From the NCBI GenBank assembly GCA_013396755.1, contig VWZF01005999.1, positions 227,158 to 291,157 of the forward strand: DNA of 64,000 bases, in the 5' to 3' direction. The DNA is from Sclerurus mexicanus (lineage: Eukaryota; Chordata; Aves; Passeriformes; Furnariidae). Below the pieces are notes generated by a model. The model saw only the letters and a program-made list of their open reading frames with translations. It did no database searches and was not told the origin of the DNA. The position numbers were made by a program, and so were the translations under genes. Shown here in pieces: positions 12,301 to 27,300 of this stretch. How positions within the stretch are numbered: position 1 is the first letter of the stretch; each line of letters opens with the position of its first letter.

Positions 12301-15300
12301 CAGCATGTGCATCAGAACCATTTTTATGTGCTTTAAAAATAAAATCTAATGCAGTGAAGTGCCCTGAACTGTGGAGCTCTGCATTGGAAGCACAAATATA
12401 TTGGAAGTGCCTGTTCACTGAGGAAAAATAGCAAAGAGGAGCAGAGGAGCCTTCCAACATGGGGTGACCTGGGGTGCAGCACAGAGAAAGGGCTGAACAA
12501 GGTTATTGCAGGAATTCCACAGGATGGTTTGGCTGGAAGGGGCCTCTAAGGGCCACCCAACCCCTCTGCAGTGAGCAGAGACACCTTCAGCTGGATCAGG
12601 TTTAGAGCCTCGTCCACCCTGGCCTTGGATGTCTTCAGGGATGGAGCATCCACAGCTTCTCTGGGCACCCTGTGCCACTTCTGCCCCAGAGCTGCAAGTT
12701 CCTAAAGGTGCCACAGCACCGATCCCTCCAGTGACCCGAAACACACTTCTCCAGAGCTCCTCTGACATGTCCCCACCAGCCCCACCACGGGCAGGACCCG
12801 CTGCCACCCCCAAGTGACATTGCAACGACGGCGGCTCCCAACGGCAGAGAAGCTCTGAGCCTCCTCCTTCCTCACCCCACAACCTCAGACAGGACCTAAA
12901 ATGCTTCCAGTTGTCCAAAACACAACAGAGGCCGACGGTCACCCGACCACAGGACCTCCAAGCTCTGTGGTTCTGGGATCCACCAAACGGCGCTGGCGGA
13001 GCTGCGGAGACCTGCCCCAGCTGTGGGGAGCAGGGAGGGCGAGAGGGAGCCCTTAATGAAGTCCCTCCTAAGGGAGATGACCTGCCCTCCAGCACATTCC
13101 CCACCCCCAGCTCCCAGCCCCGAGCAGCAGGACCTTCCCTCGGCAGTTTCGGGAGGTGCTGTGAACATCTTACACTTCCGAAGCGCTTGAGCGTCAGAAT
13201 TTTAATTACTTACTAAAACCATCTCCTGTATTTATAACTTTTTCTGCTTTACAGGCAGCTAAGGAGAGCTCCAGCTAAGTTACAAAATATGTCCAAGGTT
13301 AATGATGGAACTAAGAATAGAACCTCTTGGTCTCATTTTCCAGTTGGCTGCTCCTATTACCGGGAAATATTATTTGTCTTGTTTGCTGGAGCAAACCTTC
13401 CAGCCTTGGGATGTATAGACGGGGAAAATTATTTCCCTGGTGACTTTGTACGACAAGAAAGCTGCAAACCATAATGGGATGAGTCACTGTCGCAGTCATG
13501 GCAACGTGGGAGGAACAGCAGTTTGGGATGTGCTCAGAACTGGCCTGAAATTGCCATGGGGTTTTATACCGCAGACACCAGGTATTCGTGCCCAAAAGGG
13601 CAAGGTGTGCCTTGAAAAGCAGCCCCAGCTGAGGGAGAACTCAGTGCCCTCCATGGGCAACAGACCTGCAACGACTGGAGCCGTGCGGGGCTGCCAAACC
13701 CAGGGAGAACTGAGACCCAGGGGAACAAAGCATCCTTCAGGCTCCCATCTCCCCCCAGCCAGCAGAAGGGCAGAAGGAGAAGGACAGCCCCACGATGGTG
13801 GGACCTGGGAGAGCACCCAGGATGGTGTGGAGAGGGCTGGGTCAGCTGGGACAGGGAGGAGGAGGAAGCAGGTAGGGATCAGCCCTTGGGATGGAAGGGA
13901 AAGAGTTATCCAAGTGTGCCTGGAGGAGACAGAGGCAGGAGAAGGGCAGGTAATGGGGTGGGACCTCAGTGCAAACATCTGAGCTGGGCTTCAGCCCAGT
14001 CACTTCTCCCCACCTCCCTGTTCAGCTGGATTTTCTGGGACACTTGGGGTGGGGGGCAGTCTCTTCTCCCAGGTGAGAAGGGGCAGGACAAGAGGGAACG
14101 GCCTCGAGTTGCACCAGGGGAGGTTTAGGTTGGATATTAGGAAACATTTCTTCCCTGAAAGGGTGGTCAGGCACTGGCACAGCTGCCCAGGGCAGTGGTG
14201 GAGTTGCCATCCCTTGAAGAGTTCAAAAGACACCTGGATGTGGCCCCTGGGGATCGGGGTTAGTGGTGACCACGGTGGTTGATGGTTGGACCCCATCTGG
14301 GAGGGCTTTCCCACCCTTAACAGGTCAGTGATTCCATGTAAGCTCTGGGAAGGGGCAGTGAGGGTTTGGGCAGAGGGGGAAGGCAGAGGAGCAGAGAACA
14401 CTTCCCAGACACCCGTGCAAGCAAAATTATCCCGTTCGCACGGTGTCACCGTCACCCAGGGCTGCACAGCCTTCCCAGTCTCATCCCTACGGCACATCCT
14501 GGAGTTTACAGCCCCTTCCAGCACCCAGCCCTGCCAACACCTCCTGAGGCACAGCCCAGTCTCCTGGCACAGGATCTGGTGCTTTCAATGCGAGGGTTGA
14601 GGGAAAATCTGCACTGCAGGAAGGCAGCGAGTCGGAGCCCAGACTCAGGATGGAACACCAGGAGGTTTCTAAATTAGGCAGGGATTGTTAACTGCCTGTA
14701 AAGTGAATGCAGCTTCTGGACCCCTTGTGCTATGGATGGAGCTGAGCTTGGTTTAGTCTGGGAGAAAGTTGGTTTAGTCCTTCCTCACCGTTAGGAGCTG
14801 CACGAGCAGTGAGAGCACCCAGCTCAGCTAATCAGAGTTAATCACTGCCACCACTAACGAGCAGCAGAGCCATCCATCAGACACTTCTGCTGCCAGCCCA
14901 CGTGGGCACAGACCCTAAAACTGCCACGCTGAGGTTCCCCCTGCCCTTGTGACCAGGAACTCACCCTCCCACCCCCTGCTCCCCACTCCAGCTGGGGAGT
15001 GACTCAGGAAGGTCACAGGGCTTGGCCAGCACCTAAATATTCACTACAGGGGCTTGGGAACCACCTGAGTGAATGACCCAAAATACAGGGCAGACAAAAC
15101 CCTGCTCTCCCGAAGTCATGCAAAGGAGTTTTCAGGCCAGAAGGAAGAAATCTGACCTTACAGGTCTAAAATACTGAGTAAATCTCCATCTCAAAAGCTA
15201 CTTTGGGCTCCAGTTCCATCCTCCAAAAGCCCCCCCCAAGTCCCTCCTGCTCTCCTGGACACCGCTGCAACTGCAAATCCATCCCCCTGGCCCAGAGAGG

Positions 15301-18300
15301 GCTGCTGGGACACATCTGCAAGGGAAATAAATCGTTCCTCCTCCTCCTCCTCCTCCTGCCACCCTCCCCTTTTCAGACTGACTCCCCAGAACACTCCTGT
15401 GCAGGGCAGAACAGGAGAAGGGGTTTTTCTGGTTCTCAGAGGCTGCTGGAGAGCACTTTGCTCAGCACAATTCCACCTCTCTGACCCAGCTTACCACTCT
15501 CCACCTCATCTACCTGGAAACATGATGTTCTCCTGGATGCTTCTCGATCAACTCCATCTCAGCAAGACCCACTTGGGCTCCCTCATCATTCCTAAACCCC
15601 CCAGCTCCCTCCTATTGAACGTGACACTCTGTCCCTGCATCTGCTGCACAGAAGGCTCTGGAAAACCATTAATTCTCCCTCTGCTTAACTAATTTAAATT
15701 ACTCAACAGACCTGCAGCCTCTGCACTCTGGGCAGGACAAGGACTAAACACCCCGTCCCAAGGGACTGGGAGGATTAATTAATTCCAGTTTCAAAACAAA
15801 GCCCCTGCACAGGGAGGCCAGGCAGGATTTCAGCTCCACATCACCCACTGGTGGTGCCAGCACAGAGCTGACTGCTCCACCCTCCTCGGTTCTCAGGGTT
15901 ACACCGAGCACCACTCGCTGCACAGCCACTGTAATTCCCACACCGAGAGGCTACAGCCACTCTGCAGGGCTGTATTTTCTATAATCCTTCCAATACTTCA
16001 AGCTATTTCCCACTCCTGCTAATCTTCCAAGGCTGGGTTCTGGTGAAAGCTTTTGTTCCTATTCAACTGTGAAACTCAAGAGCTGCTCTTTAATAAGCCC
16101 TTCTGAAAGAGACTGTCATGAGAATTCAGTTGTAAAATACTTTCCTATGGATACTTATTCTGTTCTGTGAATAATGAGGATTGCCTGGCAAATTGGCCAT
16201 CTGCTGACGGGTAACAACTGTTCCAAACAAAGCTTGTTCCCATCTTAGCTAAGTTTGAAATTAGAGAAGTTTAGTACCTGAAGGGAGCCTACAAAAAAGA
16301 TGGAGAGACTATTTACAAGGGCCTGGAGGGACAGGACAAGGGGAATGGCTTCAAACTGCTGGAGGGCAGGGTTAGGTGGGATATTAGGAAGGAATCCTTC
16401 CCTGGGAGGGTGGGCAGGCCCTGGCACAGGGTACCCAGGGAAGCTGTGGCTGCCCCATCCCTGGAAGTGTCCAAGGCCAGGTTGGACAGGGCTTGGAGCA
16501 ACCTGGGCTGGTGGAAGGTGTCCCTGCCCATGGCAGGGGGTGGGACGGGATGGGCTTTGAGGTCCTTTCCAACCCAAACCAGTCTGGGATTCTGTGATTC
16601 CAAATCAAGGGAAAACTTCACAAAATCAACACCAACATCCGAATCCACACCAACAACTGACCGATGTAAGGACTGTGGAGCACAAACCCCTTTTAGTTAC
16701 AAGAGAAGAAACATAAATAAGAACAAAACATACAAAAGAACAAACCCAAAATAAAAGATATGATCATCATCGCCTCAGCCCTACCCTGCAGCAGGGTTTT
16801 TAAATCAAAGCAGCCAAGCTGCTGTGCAAGGAGGGCCAGTCCCAGCCCTGTCTTTGTGCAGGTTCCTGGGCCAGCAGAGCAGCCTTGGCTGAAGGAAGCA
16901 GGGAACACATGAAACATGTTGTTTTCCTGCACAACCAGCAGGCATGTCCAAGCCCTACAAATCTGACCCTGGTTTTCCTCTCTGGACCTTCCACCATCAC
17001 CCACACCCAACACACCAGGGATCCCAGGAGAACCAGGTGTCCTGAGGGTGAGCTGTGACTCCCTCCAGTGACACTGAAGTCTGAAAATAAGACACTTCCT
17101 AGTTAAGCTTTTAAAACTTCGGTCACCCAGTAGGGCTCACTGAAATCAGAGTCACAGAATAGTGTATTGCAGAACCTCCTGAGCTGGAGGGAACCCACAA
17201 GGACCATCCAGTCCAACCTCTGGCCCTGCACAGACACCCCAACAATCCCATCCTGTCCCTCAGAGCATTGTCCAAACACTCCTGGAGCTCTGGCAGCTGT
17301 TANCTCTCCTGCTGATTTACCTTTGAAACAGCACACCTGGGTATCAGAGACCTTCCCAGCCAGACGTGATGAAGTTCAAGGCCATGTAAAGAGAGACCCA
17401 GCAGGGCTGCCCGGGCTCTGCTGTTCTACAGAGGAGCTCAGCCGGGCTCAAACAGTGCAAAGAGCCCCGTCAGCAGCAGGTTCATCCCCAGGCAGCGCTT
17501 GCCAGGAGCTGAGATGATTCTCCCCCAGCTTTCTTGAGGGCTTTTCTAAGGGACAAGGGAGGAGGAGAAGTGAATTAGATGCTCAGCTTGAATCAAAGCA
17601 GGGTGTTAGGGAAGCTTTGCACGGCCCCGGATCAGACAGACTGGCTGGTCCTGGGCTCGGGGAGCTCAGCCAGGGGTCTCCCGTGGAACCTTCTGCCAGT
17701 GTGATCAGCTCCGGGACAAAGCAAATGCTGAATGCTCCCTCCCAGCCATCCCTGGCACCTTTACAAGAGCACACAGAGGAACTGAAGCTTTATCCTGGGG
17801 CTCTTTGAGCTTCTAAAGCTTGGGATCAATGGAGTCTTGAAGGGAAACGTCACTCAGGCGTCGCTGCCTCCTGCCTGCCCAGGCTGGGTGACCACGGCAC
17901 TCCCACCCAACATCCTTCTCCTCCTCTCCTTCCCACAGCCACTCCTCCTGCAGCCAAGGAACACCTCTTTTAATGGCCCACGAGAACAAGCACAGGAGAA
18001 TCCAGCAGCACAGCCCCTGCTGCCCCAGCGCCACGCCGAGCTCAACAATGACACACAACACCCCCAGTGCCCGGGGGAGCGTTCCGCAAAGAGGGCATGT
18101 TTCTGAGCTCCCTCTGGAAGGCAGAGAACCCTGGGGAAGGCTCCAGCCACTTCAGAGAGCCTCTGGCTCAAAGACACATACAGAGATAGCAGAACTCCAG
18201 CTGGAGACAGATGATGGCTCCTGAATATATTTAAACCCCAAGAGCAAACTTAGAGAATTAAGACGCCGAAAAGCTCCTTCCATTTTCCAGCATGCCAAAG

Positions 18301-21300
18301 GTTGTCTCACAGTTCAGCCCCCACAGCTCCCAAGCAGTTTCTCAGCACAATTTCCACCGGCTCCAGCAGGTCTAAATTCCAAGTTAGAATTCTAAAAACT
18401 ATCTGGGCTCGGGCTAACGTGGGCACTGTGATCCCAGCTCTGCAGCACCGACGGAACATCCCTGCGATGCGCTCGCAGGCTCGGCTCTCGCCGCTGCCTC
18501 GCCGTGCCAGGAATCGTGAGCTGCTTCCCTGTCCTACTTTCCAGAACTGAAGGCAGGGATGAAAATAGAAAGAATCGATTTCCTTCCCCTCCAGCAAGGC
18601 TGGAAAGCTTGGAGCAGCATCAGGAGCGGCCCAGGAGACGGGGAGGTTTGGCACCGTGGACCACTTCCACTGGGAATGTCTAGGATGTTGTGTCCAGAGG
18701 GAATCAAGGTTGAGACGCTTTCCTGAGAAGCTCAGATGATGCAGATTTGACTTCTGCAGGCTGAGCAGCACCCAGAGATCAACATCTGTCGTTTCTGGGC
18801 ACTTCCTCTGCAACTCTGTTATTTATAACTGAGCCCAGACTCCCCATCCTCTCCCATCTGTCCCAGCCCTCACAGTAACCTCAGCTGCAGTGGCTCACGT
18901 GGAAGATCTCCCAGGACCAAAGCAGCTGCCCAGGAGAGAAGACAGAACAGAGGACAAGCAGATGGAGCTTCCCCAAGGACCAGCCCTGCCATTTTTCCAG
19001 ACTGTCCATGACAGCTCAAGGAGCTGGAATTACTGCCTGGAATAAGAGAGCACGAGTTCCCTCATTCCACACTGTTGTTATTGCCAAACACCACCCACGT
19101 CCTACGATTTTCTAACCCTTCAGGTAACATTTTCTTCCAAGGCATTCCAGGGTTGGAACCTTCCTGGATCACCTCCAAACTCATCATGACTGGGGGAAAG
19201 GCTGCAGGATGAGTGCCTCCCACTGCCTCCCAGAATTACAGGGGCTCTCCCCCCTTGGCAGGGGTAACTGAAAAGGGAACTCAAGCTCAGAAGTGCCCAG
19301 CTCTTGGCTGTTCACATCCACACTGTTTGGGATCTATGGGATCTGCCAAGGGGATCACAAACCCCCAGTGATCCCGGGCGTAGGATTCCTCTAAGAGGGC
19401 CAAGCACCCAAGTCTGACCACTATCCACCACATGAGACTCGTGATAGCTCTCCCTGCCCAGGCAGTGAAGGAGGTGGCTTTGAGAGAGGCACAGCTGCCT
19501 GTCCCCCTCTAGAAGGTGGCTCTGTGCCTGGCAGAGGACTGGAGGGAAATCCTCCACTAGGCTGCTGACTCCCCAGCCAGCTCCTGCTGCCCAGGGAATT
19601 ATTTCAGAACTACTGCACCTGCTATCCCTCTATTACTTCTGGTTCAACGGGGGAAACAACATCCTAAACCTGGGGATAAATCACCCTACCAGAATAACAG
19701 CCCCAGAAACAGGGCAGAGAGAATTCACCTGGCCCATCCCTCTGCTCTGCACCAAGCATCACGCCAAGGATCATTTAAAAGAGCTTATAAAAACAAGCAA
19801 CCATCTTTTAGTCTTTCTAGGGAGCAGAATCAGCTTTTCCTGCCCATCCAGCTGCTGCCCTTCCTGCACAGCCCCAGCTCTCCTGTTCCAGACCAGGAGC
19901 AGCTTCTGCCCTTTCCAGCAGAAAACAACTTTAGACATTGGCAAAGAGCTGCCACGTCTTCCCCCGACCTCTCACAGGCTTCTTGTCTCCATAGGTCAGT
20001 ATTTCTAAGAGCCTTTTTGTCCTCCACACTCTTCCTTTGCTCTGCCTTCAAAGGTGCTGGTGGCTTTTTCCAGGATCTGGGAGAAGTTCAGGATTTACTC
20101 ACTCCAAAAAGCATTCTGTTAACACAGTGGGGTTTTTTTTCCACCTGTATGCCACTGTCCAGGCATGGGCAGCTTTTCTCAGGCCTGGATTCTTTGCCCC
20201 TGTCCTCTGGACACAACTCATACGTTTCCAGCTCAAGCACTTGTCTCCAGTAAAATCCTTTAAAGTTGACTTTGTATGTTCCACTTACCTCCAAACTTTC
20301 TACCCTATAGTGCAATGGGATGGCTTTTAAGGTCCCTTCCACCCCAAACCATTCCATGATGGACCAAACAGACAAAAAGAGAACGTGCAAGGACTCTGAC
20401 ACCATATAAAAATATTTTATCTCCAGTTCTTAAGACAGTCAGAAGACCTTAACTGCACAAATCACCTACATAAAGTCTATCTTATGCTCCTCTTTCTATT
20501 TCTAGTGCTGCTTCTAAAATAACCCCCACGGAAAAAAAAATCTAAGTTCTCACATTTTTTGTACACTTTAACATCTTTTCAGAATGTGCAGACTTCAAAC
20601 AGCAGCACAAATGTGTTTTTCTAACAACCTTTCTTGCAACACATTTCCTTAAAATATCTGTTTTAGCACTTTTGTTTCATTGCAACTAATTGGCCAGACT
20701 ACGTGCAAGTCTAGAGAGAACTAATTCCACGCTGCAAAAGGTCAGGAATTTGAGGTTGCACTCCTCAGGCATGGGAAGGCATTTGAATTGTCTTACAAAT
20801 AAATGTTGTGAGTTGTACTATAAATGTAACGCTCCAGCTCAACTTGAACTGCCAAGCAAAGAGATTCACAGCTCCACAGAGATCACCCTGCAGGGGAAAC
20901 CAACCCTGCCAGCTGGCAGGAGGGGAAGAGGGAAGGGAGGGAGGAGAGACACTGAAATAAATTCTTGCCCCAGATAAAAAGGCAGAACTAGAACCCAGCT
21001 TTTGTGCAGAGCAGCCTTCAAGGCATTGCTAAAAGTTTAGGCCAGGCTTGGAGCAACCTGGTCTAGTGGAAGGTGGAATAAAATGCAGTTTAAGGCACCT
21101 TCCAACCCAAACCAGTGTGTGACATTGGCAATTTCCAGCCTAGGTGTTTATTAGTAACATTTAAATCACTCACTGCACGAGCAGAAGGGTGGTTTTAAAT
21201 TCTCCCTGGCTATTTTCTCCCTCCTGGGTCAGCCACAAGCAGAGGGAGAGCTGAAGGGACCCTTCCCGAGGGAAGGTCGCTCTGCCCTGCCCACCTGGTG

Positions 21301-24300
21301 GGTATTGCTGGGCAGAGGTTGCTGCCAGCCCAGGACCTGCCCACCTGGTGGGTATTGCTGGGCAGAGGTTGCTGCCAGCCCAGGATCTGCCCACCTGGTG
21401 GGTATTGCTGGGCAGAGGTTGCTCCCAGCCCAGGATCCGGGCAGGAAACCTCTTAGAGAGAACAGAGAAGGCACTCAGGGGACTATTCAAGTGAACTCCA
21501 GGGACCAGGATTGCCTTAACGACCCCCAGCAGCAGCTCAGAAACCCTTGGGCAAGAACGGTGCTCACAGGGAAACCAGGAAGGTTCTTTTTCACCACCAG
21601 AGCTTCCGAACCCTCGATGAAACACACGGTGCTGAAATTCTCCTGGCAGTGGTGCAGACAAAGCCCCACGCTTTTGGTAGCATGACAATGCATGAATACA
21701 GGCTTTATATTACACAGGTTAAAAAAGTTACTTGGAAAGTTATTAGAGGTGCCAGGAAAGCAAAAGAATGCAAGTATTTTAATTAGGTTTATTATCTGTA
21801 GGGTGGGGGGTTTTATGAAAAAAAGTAAAAAAGTCTGGTCTTAAAGACAGCTAAAAGAAAAATCGGAAATAATCTGAAGTAACAGCATTAAAGAATTGCC
21901 TGTAAGGCCAGTGCAATGATTTAGTGCTTAGTATAATGTCCCTGAGGCACTCAGGGACCAAAGAATTAAATTTCAGGTCCCTCAGTCTCCAGGTTTGCAG
22001 GGAAGAGGTTTAATGTCAAATGAATTAAAGAAGATGGATGAGCTGATGGATTCAAAGGGAGCAATCACAGTCTTGGGGACACAGACAGAGCTGGCAATTG
22101 CAGGATGAGGACTGACAGCCTAAGATGGCAGGAGGAGGAAAAGCAAGCCCCAGACAGCAAAGCTCTGGACATCAAGGTGCCCAGAAACCAGCGCTGACTT
22201 CGGGGAGGATGAACGAGCAACAACACTGTAAAGTGATCTGAGAGGCCAAAGTGCCATTTCCCAGCAGCAGCACTAAGTGGTTTCCACTTTGCTGGAGATG
22301 CACATCCTGCACTTAAGCATCTTCCAGACCCACGAGCCAGCCCTGCAATAAAAGCTGCTCCGGCTGATTAGGAGGCAGAGGAGGAGAAGCTGGAGGGAGC
22401 CCGGGCTGGCTCCGCTCGGGCAGCCGAGGAGAACGTGCCAGAAGCACCCACCAGCATCCAAAGGCAGAGGGCTGAGCCCCCCAGAGCCCCCCGGGCAGGC
22501 AGAGCAGCACTCCCCACGTCCTTACCTGCGGGAATTTGCGCTTGATGGATACGAGAGCCCCCTCGGGCAGCTTGGCCAGCTCCGAGTCCCTGACGGCGTG
22601 CACGGTGGTGGCCCGGGGCTGGTGGGTCAGAGCCTCCACCTGCAAGGGCAGAGCCAGAGCATTAACCACGAGCCAGGACATTAACCACGAGCCAGAGCAT
22701 TAACCAGGAGCCAGGGCATTAACCACGAACCAGGGTATTGACCAGGAGCCAGGGCATTGACCAGGGGGCATTGACCAGGAGCTAGGGCATTGACCAGGGG
22801 GCATTAACCNGCCAGGGCACTGACCACGAGCCAGGGCACTGACCAGGGGGCATTAACCAGGAGCCAGGGCATTAACCAGGAGCCAGGGCATTGACCACGA
22901 GCCAGGGAGAGCCGCAGCAATCGGGGGGCAGGGGAAGAGCCTGAGCTCACACATGAGCAGGGAACAGCCCCCGTTGCCCCACGGGGGTCTCGGGGAGGCA
23001 CCACCAGCTCTGCAGCCCAAAGCCCTGGGGCAAAGCCCGCGCCGTGGCACAGCTGCAGCTCTCCCCCAAAGAAGAAGCCGCAGCCCCAGAGAGGCTTCGC
23101 TACAGGGGAAAGTTTGGGCTGAGCTTTGGCGGCTCTCACACGTGGAGCGTCTCCAGAGGGAGGGAGCTGCTCTTAACACCTGCCACAACAACCAGCAGGG
23201 GCACAGAGAGCTTTCCATCCATCGCTTCTGGGGCTGACAAACCCAGCTGAGAGCCAGGAAAAACCCACTTCTCTGCTGCGCACTCTGTCCTCAGCGCCAC
23301 CACGGAATACTCCCATTTTCCCTGTGGAAGCCAAATGCCAACAGCCTTGAAATAATCAAGACTTCCTAAAAATTAAAGAAAGGGATGAGATCAGACTGGA
23401 CAGGCTCGGAGCAACCTGAGTCAGGAGATGTCCCTGCTCGTGGCAGGGGGTTGGAATGAGATGAGCTTTAAGGTCCCTCCCAACTCAAACCAATCTGGGA
23501 TTCCAGGGGCAAATCAGCACATTTTGGGCAGCAGTGAGAGTTGCTTTCCTATTAGTTTTTATTTTTTCACACCCCTTGCTGTGTGAGCAACGATCCCAGA
23601 ACGGTCCAGACTGGAAGGAGCCACTGGAGGTCACGCAGTGCCACCTCCCTGCTCAAGCAGGGTCCCCTGGGGCAGTCACAGGTTGTGTCCACACAGGGTT
23701 GGAACACCCCAGGGAGGGCAAACCTGTGCCAGGGTGCCAGTGCTGCCTGAGCAGGGCCCAATTATTTCACCTGGAAACACTGGTTTAACTGAGAAGTTTC
23801 AAGAGGATGATGATGACACCGTGAGGATTTATGCCAGGACATTCCCCTTCGTGGGGAGAACCCGGGGTCACAACCCCCCACCTGCCCCAGCCCAGGGCCC
23901 CAGCCCTGCCACTGCCTCCCCTGTCGGCTGCAAGTGCAGAAATCCAATTCCCTGGGGAAACATCTTCCCACGCCTTTCCTGCCAGGAGAGATGGAGTCAC
24001 TCGGAGCTCCGGCCTCGGCTCCGACATTGAATTGCTGAGGAACAGCCTGGCACCGTGTTTGGGCAGCTCTGGCAGCAGGAAATGTTTATTGGGCTTAAAA
24101 TCCATAGATCAGCCCTTTCAAAAAATAAATGGTTGTCACTGTAGTAGCTGTAATTACTGAGGTTAAAACACAAACAGAAAACTTCCTCCCTAAACTGCAG
24201 CTCACAGGCACTTGGAATCCAAGGGAACATGACTTGGCATTTTTAATTTTCCAGGAGAAAAAGAAACAAATAATAAATCAGCTTAAAGCTGCTTGGGTTG

Positions 24301-27300
24301 TTTAGGGGTGGGGGGGGTTATTGGCTTGATTGGTTTGGGGTTTTGATTTTTTTTCAGAATTTAGTCTGAAAGCTTATGTTGGCAGCAAATCCCAACACTA
24401 GCAATTAATTCCTCATAGAATGAAGGGCTCGGACACACCAAATGAACACTGTGTATAATAATATAATAATAAAACAGAACAATAACCCAACAGTGCCACG
24501 CCCTGTGCGAGGGCTGAGCTGGGCAGGTGCTCCCAGGACAAAACTCCTCTCAAACACACCGCCCTGTGACCCCAGTTTCAGCCCAAGTGCCTTTCTGGGA
24601 GGCTCCACGTGCCCCACATGGACAATCCATCCAACCAGAACATCCAGAGCCCAAAAACTCGCCCTTAGTGCAGAAAGCTGGGATGAACCTGCCAATATGA
24701 ACCGGAATTTCAGCAGCACCAGCTCCTGTGCAGGGAAAACTGCACCTTCATTTTGCAAGCCCCAGCCATGGCTTTTTGCTCAGGTGCCAGGGATGGTTTG
24801 TTATGTCATCACATCTTAAAGTAATTATATAGAAGGAGCAAAACAAGTCATCTTTGTTCAGACATTCATGGAGAAACAAACCCCCTTGGGGTCCCCAAAG
24901 GGTTGTGTAAGATCTTCTACTTTACCCCCTGCCCTGTTACCAGCTTTTTGGCTCTGTAATTCACCTCCCTCCTCCTGAAAGCAGGTGAAGAGTGTCAGAT
25001 GTTCAAATAAAACCTTTCCTCCCAGGCAGGCACCACCTGAGTGAGATTAATCTGCATCAAGGAGAAAAACCCTCCAAGTGCCCGAGATCCTTTGCCACAG
25101 TTCCTGGCATGGGTGGGTGAGTGCATAAAACCAGCTCTGCTCCAAGGGGCCCCCAGGCCCTCCAGAAGAGGTGAATTTGTACATTTGCAGAAGAGGGAAC
25201 TGAATTTTAGCCTCAAACACAGTCTCAGGGAAGGGTTTTTTCCCCTCCAAGCTGTAACTTTGTCTTTTCCACAGAGCAAAAGCCACACAGAGACCTCTTC
25301 CAAAGCTCCTTCCCACAAACCTCCAGAGCAGGTGGAATTTGCACCACCAGAGCTATGGCTGGGAATTTGCTGAATGCAATTCCCAAGTAATTACAGAAGC
25401 TGAGTCTTGTATTATTCTTATGTCCAGGTGCTATGTAAATCCTTGATATTTTTATTTCAATACTCCCCAATATTCCAGTATGGAAAACATCTGGGTGCCA
25501 GACACTGGACACCAAGAAATTCAAATTTTGCTTGCCCCTTAAGTTCCAACTCTCTCAATTTATTAATTATCCCAATTACCCATTCACTGATAATCCCAGA
25601 GAGGTTGTGGCTCCCTGGGAGTGTCCAAGGCCAGGTTGGACGGGGCTTGGAGCAACCTGGGCTGGTGGAAGGTGTCCCTGCCATGGCAGGGGGTGGCACT
25701 GGATGGGCTTTAAAGTCCCTCCCAACCCAAACCATGCCAGGAGTCTGTGATTAATAAAACACCTCCTCCTCCTCCCTGGAAATCCAAGGGCTCTCATGGG
25801 CCATGTGGACCATCTGTAGGATTCTTCTCACCCTTCCCTACGCTCTCCCCTCCTCACACGCCGTGGTTTTAGAGCCTTCTCTGCACAACTTTTACACTTC
25901 CTGCACAGGGGAACCTGCCAAACCCAGTTGGTGCCTGGCTATTCTCACCCTTCTTGGAGATCAAAGCCATTTTAACATTGGCGCACGGTTCTGCCTCTGA
26001 AAATGATACTTTTCTACCTTGTATTTATTCTTAACATCCCATCTGAGATGTCAACTATTCCGGGATTTTTCTTTTTGCTTAGAAAAAAGAAGAAGTTTCA
26101 TGCAACACGAGTATTTCAAACCATTGCAGCCGAACCCTTGGGCTCCTCTGCCCACTAAACCTTTTGAACGAGTTTTCTTATTTTTCCATGTGTAAAGAGT
26201 ACAATGCTCAGAGACCTGGCTTGAACACTAATATGACTAAAATCCACTTGCAAGCAGAAGCCCAACCCCGTAAGATTATCTCCTTACTCATAAAAAGAGA
26301 AGTTTCACATTCTGATCACCCACCACAGCTGCAGCAAACACCACAAAACCACCTCCACGGCAACATCTATAAACAGATGTCCCAAGAAATAGCATTATCA
26401 TCTTCCAGATCTTATTTAACCTGACTGGGGAGAGCATTTCTTTATATATCTGGTTTCATAATCACGCAGGGCTCTCTCCTGAGCTGCTTCCCAGGCTGCC
26501 ATCAGCATCACTCAGCCCTGCCAGCCCGAGCACAGCCACAGCATTTGCTCCAGAGCAGGAAAGAACCAGGGACTCCTTCCCACTTCTCAACCTTCAACCA
26601 ACACGAGCTGTTTTGCTCGAGGCCCTTGTACATCTCTGTTCTCCTCATTTAACAGCCATTCCCCTCCTCAGTTACACGGCTCTAAACAAGTTCCACCTCA
26701 CTGCCCATTTCTGGGCTTCTCTCCCAGTTGTTCTTGCTCTCTCCCTCAAACAACCCTGGAGTTTTCCTGGGGTTCTCCTCTCCTGCTCCACCTGGGCTGG
26801 CTCTTCTTCTCTTTGCCACCTTTGTTATCTCGAGCTGGTTGGTTTTCTCTCGTGTTCCAACCTCAGCAAGCCCCCACTGCAGTGCTATTCATTTCCACTT
26901 CCCCTGAAATCCTGCTGGGCCTCCTTTCGGCAGCCCCACAAAAGTGCTCCATTCACTGCTCAGTCGTCTCCGAGGTCAACCCTTGGGTTCCTCCTTTACA
27001 GAGGCAGCAAGACCCCTCTGTGTCTCCATCCCACCCATCGCTGCCTTTGCCTCCACTCCCTCCAGTTCCAGGGAATGGCACAGGAAGCAACGTCTCCAGG
27101 GCTGGAATAACGGGAATCAGGGAGCACAGAACGATTTGGAGTGTTACACAGCTGGGGTTCTTGCAACTGCTCCTGATACGACCATCAGTGATGGGTCCTC
27201 CTGCACTGTGGGGTTCTGTTGTTCCCAACACAGAACAAAAACACCCCCTAAAAACCCTCTATAAACAGACCTGTGCTCTTTGGACTGTGCAATTCATTCT

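Larger units (their letters stand above)
11266..22525 (-). other. PNPLA7: PNPLA7 intron between window exons 11 and 12
   Basis: 11.3 kb, GTAAGG to TGCCAG. CR1 pieces lie at 12520-12690, 14070-14340, 16296-16602, 17153-17302, 20312-20364 and 21041-21124. A TCC microsatellite (15335-15358), a three-copy 50-bp minisatellite (21285-21438) and a short hairpin (21938-21958) are also present. Nothing is recognised in 11270-12500, 12700-14060, 14350-15330, 15370-16290, 17310-20300 and 21960-22520. Confidence 0.85.

Noticed and set aside
23806..23850. gatgatgatgac resembling a C box of a box C/D snoRNA
   Set aside because: No convincing D box, terminal stem or guide layout was found nearby.
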